NCBI GenBank assembly: GCA_000310025.1
Contig: FN649727.1
Span: 4,572,845-4,636,844, forward strand
From: Ectocarpus siliculosus
Lineage: Eukaryota > Sar > Phaeophyceae > Ectocarpales > Ectocarpaceae
Direction: 5' to 3'
DNA: 64,000 nucleotides
Under the pieces are notes generated by a model, which was not told the DNA's origin, ran no database searches, and saw nothing but the letters and a program-made list of their open reading frames with translations. A program made the position numbers and the translations under genes. Of this stretch, positions 52,634-64,000 are shown piece after piece; position 1 is the first letter of the stretch, and every line of letters begins with the position of its first letter.

Positions 52634-54184
52634 ATGGGGTCCCAAGCGCGGAGAAGACGGCCAACGCGACCATCGCCCAACACTTGCCCGTTTCTCACGA
52701 GAGCCCTGGGCGTCGCTTGTCTTGCCGGGGCTACATCCCTCTCCGCCGGCTTCGTGACGCCAGCGGGCTGCCGTGGAGGGTTCTACGGGATCAACAGTGC
52801 CGCCGCCGCCGCAGCCGCCTCTGCGACGACGGTCCGTCAACGCGGCAGTGTCGGCGGTAGCAAGAACCCTGTCGGCGGCCGCGATGGCCCGATTAGATTA
52901 CGGAGAAACCACCTGGCCATGGTATCGGCCACCGCGGAGCCCCCGGCGGCCACCGCCACCGACGCCGACGCATGGGCGGGCGCGACGCGCGGACGACGAG
53001 CACGGGGAGGAGCGCGACGGACACCGGCCCTCACGACAGAGGAGGAGCGAGCGCTGCTTGCCAAGATCAAGAACGCACGGACGCTGAGAGATATTCAGCG
53101 AGGCTTGGAAGCAGCGGCGGCGACGGCGGCGGGAAGGGGAGAAAAGGGGGCTTTGGGGGACGGACGATCTGCAGACGGCGGTGCAGGGACGGCGGTGACG
53201 ATGGGGGCGTGGGCGCGGGAGGCCGGGGTGGAGGTGGAGGACCTGCCGCGCGTCCTGCAGGAAGGGATCGAGGCGAAGCAGACGCTGGTGGAGCGCAACA
53301 TGCCGATGGTCATCCGAATGGTCGAGGGGCAGTACCGGTGGCGCCTCCGCGGCGGCCAGGTCTCCTTCGCCGACCTCCTCCAGGAGGGCGCGTACGCGCT
53401 CGGCGTGGCGGCGGAGCGGTTCGACCCGACCATGCCCAACCGCTTCCTCACATACGCGCTGTACACGGTGCGGGACAAGCTGGACGTTGCGCTGGCCCGC
53501 GGCAACTCCGCGATCAGCGTGCCGGCGACGGCCCTCAAGGAGGTGCACCGCGCCCGGCGGGAGCTCACCGGCCGGTTGGGGCGGACCCCTTCCGAGGCGG
53601 AGCTCGCCAACTTCTTCGCGAACGGGGTGGTGGTGGTGGGCGATGCCGAGCCGGCGGCGTCGGCCGGGGATGGTGGAATCCGTCGCGGTGGCGCTGATGG
53701 GGACCGCGGCCGGTCAACGGCTGCCGGGAGGCGCGCCAGGGCCGTGACTGACGGGGAGTTCGCGGTCAAGGCCGCCTCCAGCGACAGAGAGGCGCGACAG
53801 CAGGCCAGGACGCGCAGGAGGCGGCTTAACCTGCTGTCGGCGGTGCAGAAGGTTACCAGCATCGACCGGCTCATCCGGGCCAGCGACGGGAGCACCATGG
53901 TGCCCCTGGTGGACACCCTCGTGGGGGACCTCGAGGACGGCCAGCCGCGCTCGGCGGGCGGCGATATCGCGGAACTCCTCCCGAGGGTGCTCACGCCCCG
54001 CCAGGCGAGCCTCGTGCGGATGGCGTGCGGGCTGTCGGACGGGAAGCCGATGACGATGGCGGAGTGCTCGAAGGAGCTCTCCCTGAGCGTCGCGAGAACG
54101 AAGAGCCTGTTCGACAGCAGCCTTCAGAAGCTGAGAGCAGCGGCGGAGGCGGATGACCTTGGCAGGCTGGTGCGACAACCGTGA
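52634..54184 (+). CDS. Nuclear-encoded plastid sigma-70 factor (intronless paralogue)
   Basis: A single 516-codon frame from the first ATG at 52634. Regions visible are a conserved helix around TEEERALLAKIKNART (about 136-151); region 2.1-2.2 LVERNMPMVIRMVEG and VSFADLLQEGAYALGVAAERF (about 217-262); a region 2.3-2.4 counterpart NRFLTYALYTVRDKLDVALA; region 3 beginning LGRTPSEAELANFF; and region 4 LLPRVLTPRQASLVRMACGL with helix-turn-helix TMAECSKELSLSVARTKSLF (about 447-505). The N-terminus has a basic patch, a hydrophobic signal (FLTRALGVACLAGATSLSAG) and FVTPAG, a typical bipartite plastid presequence. Residues at the promoter-melting and -10-recognition positions differ strongly from bacterial and plant plastid sigmas. 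A long Gly/Arg linker (about 335-400) separates regions 3 and 4. It is a paralogue of the sigma gene at 42185-44481 but has no introns. Confidence 0.92.
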   Translation: MGSQARRRRPTRPSPNTCPFLTRALGVACLAGATSLSAGFVTPAGCRGGFYGINSAAAAAAASATTVRQRGSVGGSKNPVGGRDGPIRLRRNHLAMVSATAEPPAATATDADAWAGATRGRRARGGARRTPALTTEEERALLAKIKNARTLRDIQRGLEAAAATAAGRGEKGALGDGRSADGGAGTAVTMGAWAREAGVEVEDLPRVLQEGIEAKQTLVERNMPMVIRMVEGQYRWRLRGGQVSFADLLQEGAYALGVAAERFDPTMPNRFLTYALYTVRDKLDVALARGNSAISVPATALKEVHRARRELTGRLGRTPSEAELANFFANGVVVVGDAEPAASAGDGGIRRGGADGDRGRSTAAGRRARAVTDGEFAVKAASSDREARQQARTRRRRLNLLSAVQKVTSIDRLIRASDGSTMVPLVDTLVGDLEDGQPRSAGGDIAELLPRVLTPRQASLVRMACGLSDGKPMTMAECSKELSLSVARTKSLFDSSLQKLRAAAEADDLGRLVRQP

Positions 54185-57100
54185 CCTGGCTCCACCGCGT
54201 TCGTGATGTGTACGGGGCGAAAACGAGTCAACGCGTTAGCCCCCCATTGCATCACAGCAGTCGTAGGGAGGGATCACGAGTGTGAAAAAAGAGCCTTCCG
54301 TCCCCAATATGTAAGGACAGAAGTAAATGCGAAAAAATTGAGTTGGCGGTTTGCCGGTGCTTGGCCTCCGGTTGTTAGAGTGTGAAGCCGGCTGGCTGCG
54401 GGTGGCCTGTATCAAGGTGGCAGGCACCGCCGTGTGTGTCGTTCGTTGTTGTTTTATTTCATTGAGAAGACGGGGGCCAACGTTGGGAATATATTTGTCC
54501 TGGTGGCGCTGGAGGCCGGCCGGGTGCATCTGCTCTTTTGTACAAAGTGGTGCAGGTGGATTCGATTTTGTGAATGGGCTTATTTTGGCTAGTTGAGACC
54601 GTGGGAAGTGGTTATTATCCATGGAAGACCGCGTTTTTTGTGCTCTCCAATCTTGTGTTGCGAAACTCGGGTTGTGGTGCGAATGTGTAGCTGCCAAGAG
54701 CGCCCTGCCGGGTACTTGCAACAATATTTTTGAAATTTTGTCACGTACAGCCAGCTAGCTGTGTTGAGGCGATCAGTCGTCAAGTGTGGAATTTTTTTTT
54801 TCTTCCGATTTGCGTGTTCTGCTTGGCTATTGTAGCCTGGGGGGGGTCGTGCCATTCTGGTCGGTCGTTTTGTCTACGGCAGGGTGAGATGGAAGTTTTG
54901 GTGTGTGCGTGTGTGTGGCCAGCAACACATCGCACAGAGAGAATTAGAGCTTGGAGGTGACGTGGTGGTCGCGCGAGTCTGACATCCGTTGACTTCGTTT
55001 TTGTTTGTGTTAATCGGACAGGAAGCGGGTGAAGTCGATGATGATGGTCAACGACCGAGAATTTATTCCATTCCAACAAAGTGTGGAAATGGCGTTTCAG
55101 GGTTAGCTCTGAACGGCGCCATGTATGCTTGACTTGAGGTCAATACAGACCACGTTTCGCGTAACGCTCAAACGTACTAACCTGGTCTCTGTCCAGGCGC
55201 TGGTCTAAAAGCCTAGTCAGTTATAGGTTGTCACCGGCAGCCGCTGCAAGAAAATGTTAACCCTTTATGAAAAGAGTCGTCTGCAGACAACTGCCGGAAG
55301 AAAAACATGTTGCAACCAATTGTTTGCAAGCAACAACTGGTTAGGCAGGGAACCTCCAACGGCTTCAGTAGCGACTACTGGCGGTCGTCGTTGGTCCGCC
55401 ATGCCTCTCTCGCTCTTTCAACTCCGAAAAAAAACCAGCGAAGGTCGGCGATGCGTCTCTGTCCATGATTCTCTCGGCACTACTGTATGTAGCGTGCAAG
55501 TTCCCGGCTCTTTATCCCGAATTATCGCTGTAGTCGCACCTTGCATTGGCACCGACATATGTCGTCATGTCTAGCCCACTTTTGCAGCAACAGGTTTTTG
55601 TGGCTGTTGCTTGGTTGTATTGGGAAGCCTCGACATTCGGCAAGAAGCTCTTTCTTTGAGACCAACAGAATAATACGTTACAAAGCACAGAAGAGCAAGG
55701 ACACCTGCCCGAAAACAGTTTCAAGCCATTGTATCGGAGCCGGTCGTAATATTTGGTTTTCCAAACCCGCCCATGTCACCACAAAAAAAAAAAAACGTCT
55801 GTAACTCCCAATAAGACCAATTGACAACTGAACCCTTCAACAAACCTGGCGCTCATCACACAGACGGGGGCTGTCCTGTCCCTAGTTCCTCCAAGGCTTT
55901 CTCCGTGACCCTCGAAGGTAAAAAAACACAGGCCAGTGCAATTCATACAACTCGTAAGCAATACTACAAAAATGGTTTAAGACACCGCCGCTGTGGTTGG
56001 TTCCGCAGCCGAACGCCGCTGGCGCTGCTGCTGCTGCTGCTGCTTTGCTAGATAACCAGAGAGCGCCGGGTTCCCCTGCACCTCCACAAATACTGTTGCT
56101 GCCGCTGACAACAACACAAGAGCCACCATGTCACCACAAGTTGGTACCTTTGGTCATCATCCGACAGCAGTCACAAGTTCGGAATGGAATACCCACTCCG
56201 CGGAACTGTTGTAGGTCGACGACACCGCAACTTCCTTCGGGGCGAGGTAGATGCACGCGCAAAGACATGCGGAAGGCCGGAAGAAACGACGAGAGAAATC
56301 ACGCAACCTAACCAAAACTAATGGCACCAAAATATGAAAATATGTTATTTACGACGCTTTTCCCGCTCCTACCAGGGCACTGAACGCCAACAACTGAATC
56401 GACGAGGAGCGCGAGCAAGCTCCCTTTTATTCCACATCAGGGCTCACGAGCAAGCCCCACCACGCTCCGCCCCCAACCAAATTTTGTCCCGCGGTGAAAC
56501 ACGCGTTTGTTCCCCCGTCGTAGCGTTAACCCGCTGCTCTAGAAGCACCGTGCTCATTTTGCTAGCATCGCCCGCCCGAATCGGTTGACCAATGAGAACG
56601 GCACAAACACGCGCTGAGGGGCAGCTGTCCTGCCGCGGTGGGTGCGTGCTGTACAGAAACGAAATCCGGTGTTTCTCCTACCCCTATTGTAGCCAGCGGT
56701 TTCACAAGCCTCACAACCACGGTTGGTGGCGGCGTCCAGCGAACACAGACTTCAAAAACAAGAGACGGGACGGACTACTTCGCGATACAACGACGACAAA
56801 CACAAAACACGCTCTCTAGGGACCAGCAAGAAGCAAAACCAAGCCCTGCGTCGTCCTGCAGCGTTCTCAAGCACCAAAAAAGACAGGATTGAACGGAAAA
56901 GGTATGAATAATAATATGTTTACGGCGCCAAACACGCGCAACACAGAAAAAACCGTACCCGCACACTTCGAGAGCCCGACGTAAAACCACCGGTGTGTCA
57001 GTCCTCTGCTGCACCAACCAATCGGTCGCCCGGCCTACAGGCCGATTTGCGACAAGAATAGGGGTGGGCAGTACAGCCCCGTACCGAAAAAAGATGTGGC

Positions 57101-57962
57101 ACACGGCCAAGAGGTAGCCACGTGCACTGAACAACCTCGTCTGTGCCAACAGACCAGTTGCAAGCTGAGACACGGTGCGGAACCGACAAACCAGCGACAA
57201 AACGGGATGGCCACCCTCACAGATCGCCGCTAATGGTCAGACAGCACGTTCGGTGTAATCCGCCCTCCCACCAGAAGAACCTGACCCGACGTTCCCAGCG
57301 ACAACGAGGACATTCCGCGTCGCCCCGGCGCCTCCTCCTCCTCCTCCTCCCCGCGACCCACAGCTTGCACGCCCCCACGGTACACCCCCTTCCGCCGCTT
57401 CCTGAAACAATGCGAGTGAGCTCGCATCAGCGGTTGGAGCACGCCGTGCTTGCTCCCCTACTTCTCTTCCCTCCGCTCCTCCTTGACGCTCGCCGGCACA
57501 CCCTCCACTGCAGACGCCAGGAAGGCCAACCGCGTGCGCTCCGCTCTGCGGGCTCCCCCGAGAGCCTCGCCCGCATCGCTACACCGCTGGCGACGCCTAT
57601 GCCGGCCGCTTCTAGTGCCAAGCTCCTTGCACCGCCCTTTCACGTCGGCCGTCGTAACACTCAGCCAATACCACGCGAAGGAGTTGGTGCACCTGCTGCC
57701 CTACGGCTCTGTTCTGTCTATGGCCAGACCAGTCCATGCCGTAGCTCCAAAATATCCCCCCACACACTAGGGGAAGGACGTGCGACATTGCGTTGTGTAT
57801 GGCGCTGCAAGTACACTGCTGCTGCCTCCGCCGCCGCCGCCGCTGCTGCTGCTGTTGGTTCTCTCGTCCCATCAGTTCCTTGGAGTCATGTCGCCACAAC
57901 AGCACCAAGCTTGGATCTACGAGACTACCACCGCCAGCAGAATCCCCCCCCCCCCCCCCGCG
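54185..57962. other. Convergent intergenic region, 3.8 kb
   Basis: No gene is recognised. It holds 3' UTRs of the sigma factor and the transporter. Long plus-strand frames at 57143-58090 are antisense to the transporter end and low-complexity (GCTG/CCG runs near 57820-57860), and carry no motif. Confidence 0.5.
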
Positions 57963-59980
57963 TTACACCGGCTCTGCGAGCTTGCTGTTGCTCTTTCGCG
58001 CGAGAGGCCCGCTCGTCCTCCCGTTTCTGGGCGATTCGATCGACGACAACGACGACGACGACACGTGACCCTGCCCGCCACCCCCCCTGAGGAGCACCTC
58101 CTTCTCGGGGATCTCCACGTCACCCTCCCCCGAGCCGTTGGCACCCTTAGCCGCGGCGCCCCCGTCCGTCGAGGAGGAAGTGGAGGAGTTCGAAGAGGAG
58201 TTCGAGGCGTTGGGGGGCTTCTGGGAGTACAAGAAGGTGGAGTGGAGCACGAAGTATGCGCCGATCACGAACATGACGGAGATCTGGAACTCGAACAAGA
58301 AGAACGAAATCTGCGTGCGGCGGAGGGGAGAGGGAGAGAGAGGCCATGTGTCAAGTCGGGGGTTGTCAACGGTATGAAAACGAAGCCGTGATGATCGGTG
58401 GGGCGAGGAATGAGACAGAGACAGAGGCCGAGGAGGAGGAGAGGAACACTTGACATCGGAGGGGGGGGGGCACCGGGGATATAAACCAGCACTACCCAAG
58501 AGGAAGGGGCGCGTGTTGTCCCTACCGGGCACTGCTGTAAACACCAAAATAAAAATGTCTCAGCTCTCACCAAAGCGGTGAGCACGATCGAGACCGAAGT
58601 GGCGAACCCCTTGATGACGTTGTCCGCGTATTTGACGACCATCGCCACCACCAGCCCCCCCATGGAGTTAAGCAAAATCGCCATCCACACGGCGTAGTTG
58701 TACCTGCAAAAGGAGATCGAGGCGAGAGAACGAGGGCGGGGGACGAGGGCCGGAGGTATGGTTGTTGTTGTCCGCGAGGGAAAGCAGCTTTTCCACGCAC
58801 AACCAACAGAAGCACCCGGAATGCAGCAGACGAGTCGTCCTAGCACGTGAACTCATCTCCACCGCCGTGCTGCCAAACTACAGGTTTGGCGAGCAACAAC
58901 ACCACCACCATCAACAACAACGACAACGACAAAAACAGCGATAGCGAGGAGAGAAACAGTCAGGCGATAACGTCATATTTGACGAGAAAAAGCTATCATC
59001 ACCACCACCAACAACAAAAACGACTAAACAGCAGCAGCGAGGAGAGAGGGCAGTCAGGCGATGACGCTCACCCGTAGAAGAAGCCGTTCTCCGACACAGC
59101 CTGGCCGTCCTTGAACCAGACGCACCCCGCGCCCAACAGGATACCGAAGCCAGACAGCTGCATGTTGCGCACCCACAGCGATACCGAAGTTCCCTTTAGC
59201 ACCTGCAGGAGTGAGATGAGCGGGCAAACGACGTTTTCGTGCGAGGGCGGCGTGAGATGCCCGATGTTGACGATCGTTGCCTTATGCTGAAGAATGCATC
59301 AAACACCGAAGGACACCATCTCATCCTTCACCGTGCCGAGACCGAGGAGGCGCCGGGGTGTTACCAACCACGTCAAAGGGGGGGGCGATTACATTGAGAA
59401 AATTAACGTCCTAGGTCTTAGGAGAAGGGGTAGAGAGGGGATGGGGGACAGGTTCTTTGCCGAACAAAACGGGAGCCGGAAGCGGTACATGCTCCACGCC
59501 ATCGAAAGCAAACTTTGTTCGTGAAGAAGATCGTGACACTGAGGGGCGGCCCGTGGTAACAAAGGGCTATTTGCCACACGCCGAGCGTAGGCTTTCTGCT
59601 CGTGGGCACACCTCCTCCAAAACGAACGCGGTGGGTACAGCCTCGTACGTGGGGCGGCCACGGTTATTATAGCAACCATCACACGAGGCTCCAAAATCAA
59701 GTAACTGAATCCCTGTCCTCAATTCTCCAAAACCCGGCGCCAAAATACTACAACCCATGCCGGAAGGCGAGCGGCCTGGACATGAACAACGTCCCGTCCA
59801 GAGAAAAGCCCCGGATCACCACAAATTCCAATTCGTCTGATCCCAACAGCAGTGCGCGCACGGTCCAAGGCAACCAACATTGCAGCGCAGAGAGAGGGTG
59901 CACACTACAATGCCGCCGCGTCAGCTTTTCAGAATCACAACGGTCGTGCGGTTGGTTGGGTGGCCAAGCTACGAAAATAA

Positions 59981-60028
<48 letters not shown>

Positions 60029-61970
60029 GAGGGACCGAGAGAGAGTGACAGAGATGAAGATTCGGAGCAAAGGCAAAAGAGCGATCGTTCCGTTCGATAA
60101 AAAAAAAAGAGAGAGTACAGCGGTATCCGCACCTTCTCGAAGTACACCCCCGCGAAGCCCGACGTGCAGCAAGCCAGGAGGACCATCACCAGGCCCAGGA
60201 GAGGGTTTTGCCCGCTTCCGTCCTCGTCCCCCACGGCGTCGTCAATGCCAGCACCGTCGTCCTCGGAATCGCCCGAGCTCTTGCTCGAGTTCGACGACAC
60301 CTGCACCAGACCTACCCCTAGGGCCAGCATCGCCAGCGCGCCCCATTGCTTCATGTGGAGTACCCTGCGTTGACGCGTTGGTTGTCGGTGTTTTTCCGTC
60401 GAGAGGAAGATGGGTGTGTGCGGTGGGAAACAGAAAATGTTGCCGAGCACGGGGTCACGTCGAGGCGGGGGTGGCGGTTGTACATTAGACGGAACGGCAC
60501 ACCGGAGTCACGGACGACATAAAAAGAGGAGGGACGTATGCAAAGGTACGGTGGTCGATCTGCCGATCGCGACGCGGTACAGCAAGCGAGTTGCGAGCAC
60601 CCCAAAAAACAACCCTACGGGAGCGATTATTGCTCCTTGGCAAAAATCGTAGCCATCACCGCTACCATCTCGAGCAAAAAAAAAAAGACGAGCCTCACTC
60701 ACTGCAACGCCCCCAACACCAACGCATCTTCAAGAGTCAGTCGCAAATCGTCGCTGAGCCCGTAGGCACCGAACACAACACAAAAAAACACACCTTTTGA
60801 GCATGACCACGGAAAACAAGGCTGTGGTGAGGATCTTGAGCTGGTAAAGGAGCTGGAAGGTTGGCCCGTCGAGGTTGCTGATGGCCACGTAGTTGAGGTT
60901 ATTCTGGACCACGTAGAGGCACGCCGGAACGGCCATCTTGAGCAGTTCCACCGGCTTCTCCCACACGTCCTCTCGGAGAGTTTTGACCACGTGCCGAACG
61001 CTGCCGTCGTCCTGAAGGGGGAGGGCGGGGGGAAGGGGGCACTTATTCGTTGCTAGACTTCACTGCTTGGCGACACGCGTCCCTTCCGAGACAGGCGGGG
61101 CGCCGTACATTCCTCCCCGGACACTCGGGAAATGAACACGTCAGCGTTCGAGTGCTCTACACGTCTCTGCCGTATCCTACGCATACACCCCAATATTCTC
61201 GCTGCGCGTCATGCCTGTATCTCCCAAACATTTTAGCTTGTCTCTGTTGAGCGATAACACCCTCCAACCTCTCCTAGCATGGCGACAATTCCCGGGGGGG
61301 GGGGAGGGGGGGGGGTCTCGTACTGCACTGATCGGTCGGCACGCGTCAACGAGATCTCGTTCAGGCATTATTCCTGTCGCAGAGAGCCACAAGATAGTCT
61401 CCACGTGAATGATAACAACAAACACAACAACAACGACAACAACAGCAAGGTGCTGGAAAGAGCAGGCTTACCCGGTACTGCAGGAGTATGGAGCAGGCGA
61501 GCTTGCACAGCTCGGCCATCATCACGGCCGGTCGAGGACGCCGGACTCGGCTTCTTTGTCCTCTCTCCTCTACCTGTGAAGTCACAGCAGGACGTCGTGA
61601 TGGCATGTTTCCTTCCCCGCCACCACACTACCGCGTCACAGAACCGCCACGGAGCATCGCACCGGAAATAGCACAACACCACGGGACGCCCAACGGCGCA
61701 CGGAACCAATAATCGCCTCGTCCTTCATACGACGGAACGGCACGGCACGCTGTAACACACACGACAAAACCCAATCACATCCGCATCAAGTTCCATCTCA
61801 TTACCGTTAAGGTCGCAAAACACAGAAAGGGCTCCAACCCGCACCGCATCGCATCACAAACACCGCACCTGACTCTTGGGCTTGAACGAGTAGCGCATGA
61901 AGATCGCCTGGGCGGAGTTCTGCACCACCAGGGTCAGCAAGATGGCCCCCCGAACCGCCTCGGGGCTCAT
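57963..61970 (-). CDS. SLC35A: SLC35A-family nucleotide-sugar transporter
   Basis: Exons from the 5' end are 61869-61970, 61472-61573, 60794-61011, 60133-60364, 59072-59202, 58571-58703 and 57963-58310, giving 421 residues from the ATG at 61970. Family hallmarks of UDP-galactose/UDP-GlcNAc/CMP-sialate transporters are present: [14 protein letters not shown] (TM1), [20 protein letters not shown] and [16 protein letters not shown] (TM3-4), [20 protein letters not shown], and [20 protein letters not shown] (TM8-9). About ten membrane helices are expected, in the Golgi or ER. It exchanges nucleotide sugars for nucleotide monophosphates; substrate cannot be assigned. Odd features are an acidic Ser/Gly/Asp loop in exon 4 and a Ser/Asn/Gly-rich C-terminal tail of about 85 residues. 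A strong acceptor (pyrimidine tract and ctgcag) lies 14 bases before the ATG, so an upstream exon exists. A candidate exon end with a GC donor sits at 63992. Confidence 0.93.
59981..60055 (+). repeat. (GA)n microsatellite
   Basis: GA dinucleotides with a few interruptions lie in intron 4 of the transporter gene. Confidence 0.95.
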
Positions 61971-62314
61971 GGACGCAAACTTGCTGCAGGTTCGTCAAAA
62001 CAAAACAAAAAAAAATGAAAGAAAGAAACAGAAACAACGCTGTGCTTTTCAGGAAAACAACGAGGATACAAGTGCACGATGGGAGATGCTGACAACCAGC
62101 TGCTGACAACCGCTTGCACTGCTTGCGTGTCCCAGGCCCCGATTTATGGCTTGCATCCTGTTAAGTTGCGCCGCGTTGGTGCCCCGCCATTGCCTTTTTT
62201 CTTGTCCTCTCCTCTCCCACAGCAGGCCGTGTCGTCTCTTGCAGTTGTGGCATTGCGGGAGCCGCTGAGCCTTGACAAAACTTCGTTATAGAAAAATATC
62301 CTTCGAGAAGAAGA

Positions 62315-62539
62315 TACCGTAAGGTTGCGAGTCAGCGCACAGGGGTGCGATCGATATTCAAAGCGTCATTTCTCCACAACCAGGAGGTCGCCACTGTCGA
62401 ACAGGGTGGTTTTGGAAATATATGTCATCGAGAGCTTTCCGGAGAAGTATCAGTGGACGCTCGCACCCTCCTGGTTGTGGAGAAATTGCGCTTTGAAAAT
62501 CGATCGCACCCCTGTGCGCTGACTCGCAACCTTGCGGTA
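62315..62539. repeat. Foldback/MITE-like element with about 72-bp inverted arms
   Basis: The left arm begins taccgtaaggttgcgagtca and the right arm is its near-perfect complement ending ttgcggta. About 72 bp per arm show only a handful of mismatches, with a loop of about 80 bp. No coding capacity is present. Confidence 0.88.
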
Positions 62540-63382
62540 CCTGCCTCACACTCTCAGTGCTACATTCTGACCAGCGGACGGCAGGCTGACTCTGAAACAC
62601 TTTCGCCCCGCTCCCATCAAATAACTCCTCTCTGGTTTGAACCGCCGTCGTTTCCATGGCTGATACCTTGCCGTGCTTGCAACAGTCCTCATGCGTGCGC
62701 GTGCGGTGTGGCCGCAACGAAGAGCTCGCAAAGCAACCGGGGTTACGAAACGTTGTATACTACCGTGCAGAGTATGGCAGCCAGTAATGGGGCAAGTGAG
62801 GGGGGGTTCCTCCGAAACGTAACACCAGCAATTAATTATCAACTCCCTGTTATGGTGACCACCGCCCGTAGGGAGGCTTATATCAATACAAGCAAGCCCT
62901 GAATTGTGCACAGAAGCAATAGTGTGTGTGTGTGGAATTTCTCCTTTCGGCAGTTCGGTCTAAATCTCCACGCTGACGGTTGATCATACGATATTTGCCT
63001 GCATGGACGAGAATGAAGAAGAGAACAAGAGGCTTGACCGGCACTTGTCTATCGGTGGATATTAGTTTCACCATGCCGTCGCTCGCAGTGCTATCCCACC
63101 CACCCTGTTTTCCTCTCTCTGCAGACGTGAGGCTCCCGGCAGCAGACTACAGCAGTAAGCCGTCTCCACAACACACAACAACCACGCTGCTGCTGAATTC
63201 CCAAAAAAAGAGCCGAAAAAAATATGTGGGGTGGGAGCCGCCGCCGGCTTCTAAGCAATACGGCCAAAGCTGATCCTTCTGCTGTTGTACACGATCCGGG
63301 TGCTGCTTTTTGCGGGGTCCACAGGTGTACAGCAGTGCCGCGCTTGCTTCGTTGTGGAGAGAGACAGGGCGAGAAGCGCAAG

Positions 63383-63385
<3 letters not shown>

Positions 63386-63415
<30 letters not shown>
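63386..63415 (+). repeat. Short (GA)n microsatellite
   Basis: About 14 GA units. Confidence 0.9.
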
Positions 63416-63418
<3 letters not shown>

Positions 63419-64000
63419 GCGAGGATAAAATAGGGCCTCCACTCACTGAAAAGACTTCAGCGCATCCCTCTCGACTGCTGTGGTTAGCTATATCTCGAAC
63501 GGGAAGTCTTTCTGTGAGATAATGTTTACTTTAAAGAAGGGCGTGGCGATGTCCGCCTTGCACGTGATCTACAGCATGTAGTGTGTATACTATAACCACG
63601 TGTGAGGGAGATGTTCCGCAAGAAGAACATCTCTCTCTGTATTCCCCCAAAATGTGTTTTACGTTGTGTGGTGCGTGGTAGTGTTGGATCTCCTGTGGAT
63701 GCCCTCGAAAGAAGCTTTGGCATGGGGTTGGTGGTGTAACACAGCTGCAGAGTCAGGCATAGCTAGGGCTGTGCTCGGAACGGTTTACAGCGGAGGCAGG
63801 AGCGGCAAAGAAGCCGTGCCGTTGTGGGGTGTACATACGCAGGAAACGCCACCAAGCTTGTGCCGTCGTGAAACGCACGAAGAACGACAGACAGACAAAG
63901 AGGAAGAGGGAGACAAACACACAAAACGGAAGGAAACTGTTTGTTCCCGTGACCAACTGCTCAAGGTGACACGTTGCCACGGCAAACTTGCCTGGCGGAG

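Larger units (their letters stand above)
61983..64000. other. Right edge: probable long 5' intron of the transporter gene
   Basis: No recognised exon. The acceptor before 61983 implies intron sequence here. A minus-strand frame at 63753-63985 has a hydrophobic run (FLPFCVFVSLFLFVCLSFF), but no family is recognised. At the edge, AG|GCAAGT on the minus strand (63992/63991) could be a GC-type donor. Confidence 0.35.

Noticed and set aside
53095-53994. Long minus-strand and alternate-frame ORFs over the second sigma factor
   Set aside because: High GC keeps all frames open here. Only the plus frame shows sigma regions and a presequence.
57143-58090. 315-codon plus-strand open frame
   Set aside because: Its right part is antisense to the transporter's last exon and 3' UTR. 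The product is Arg/Pro/Leu low-complexity without domains.

Overview
The window is nuclear DNA of an intron-rich, GC-rich photosynthetic stramenopile, most likely a brown alga of the Ectocarpus type. The evidence is: genes split into short exons (about 55-390 nt) by introns of several hundred bases; abundant CTG/CAG, GA and CT microsatellites; a DIRS-type retroelement; and several predicted proteins whose N-termini look like the bipartite plastid presequences of secondary-plastid algae (a hydrophobic signal, then a Phe shortly after an Ala-rich cleavage-like site). The species call is an inference. Two 100-base N gaps lie at 21989-22088 and 37477-37576.

Layout, left to right: the C-terminal exons of an unrecognised plus-strand gene (553-1735); a 2.5 kb stretch without a recognised gene; an internally deleted DIRS/PAT-like tyrosine-recombinase retroelement on the minus strand between two identical 189-bp direct repeats (4293-6200); a GLYR1/3-hydroxyisobutyrate-dehydrogenase-type reductase (+, 6843-12469, 8 exons); protein-L-isoaspartate O-methyltransferase (+, to 18766, 7 exons); a USP14/Ubp6 proteasomal deubiquitinase (-, 20903-30570, 14 exons) head-to-head with a ZFAND2-type AN1 zinc-finger protein (+, 30816-33380, 4 exons); a GNAT acetyltransferase (+, 34950-39521, 4 exons, with an assembly gap and a foldback repeat in its introns); a sigma-70 factor with introns (-, 42185-44481); a two-lobed retropepsin-like protein (-, 46193-51199); a second, intronless sigma-70 factor (+, 52634-54184); and a SLC35A nucleotide-sugar transporter (-, 57963-61970 or further right).

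Two functional groupings stand out. USP14 and the ZFAND2-like protein, whose relatives both act at the proteasome, share a 245-bp intergenic promoter. From about 35 to 54 kb, the two sigma factors, the protease-like protein and perhaps the acetyltransferase all carry plastid-type presequences, which suggests a local concentration of nuclear genes for plastid proteins. Gene models were built by matching donor, acceptor and reading phase by eye and by recall of family motifs. No search or transcript evidence was available.
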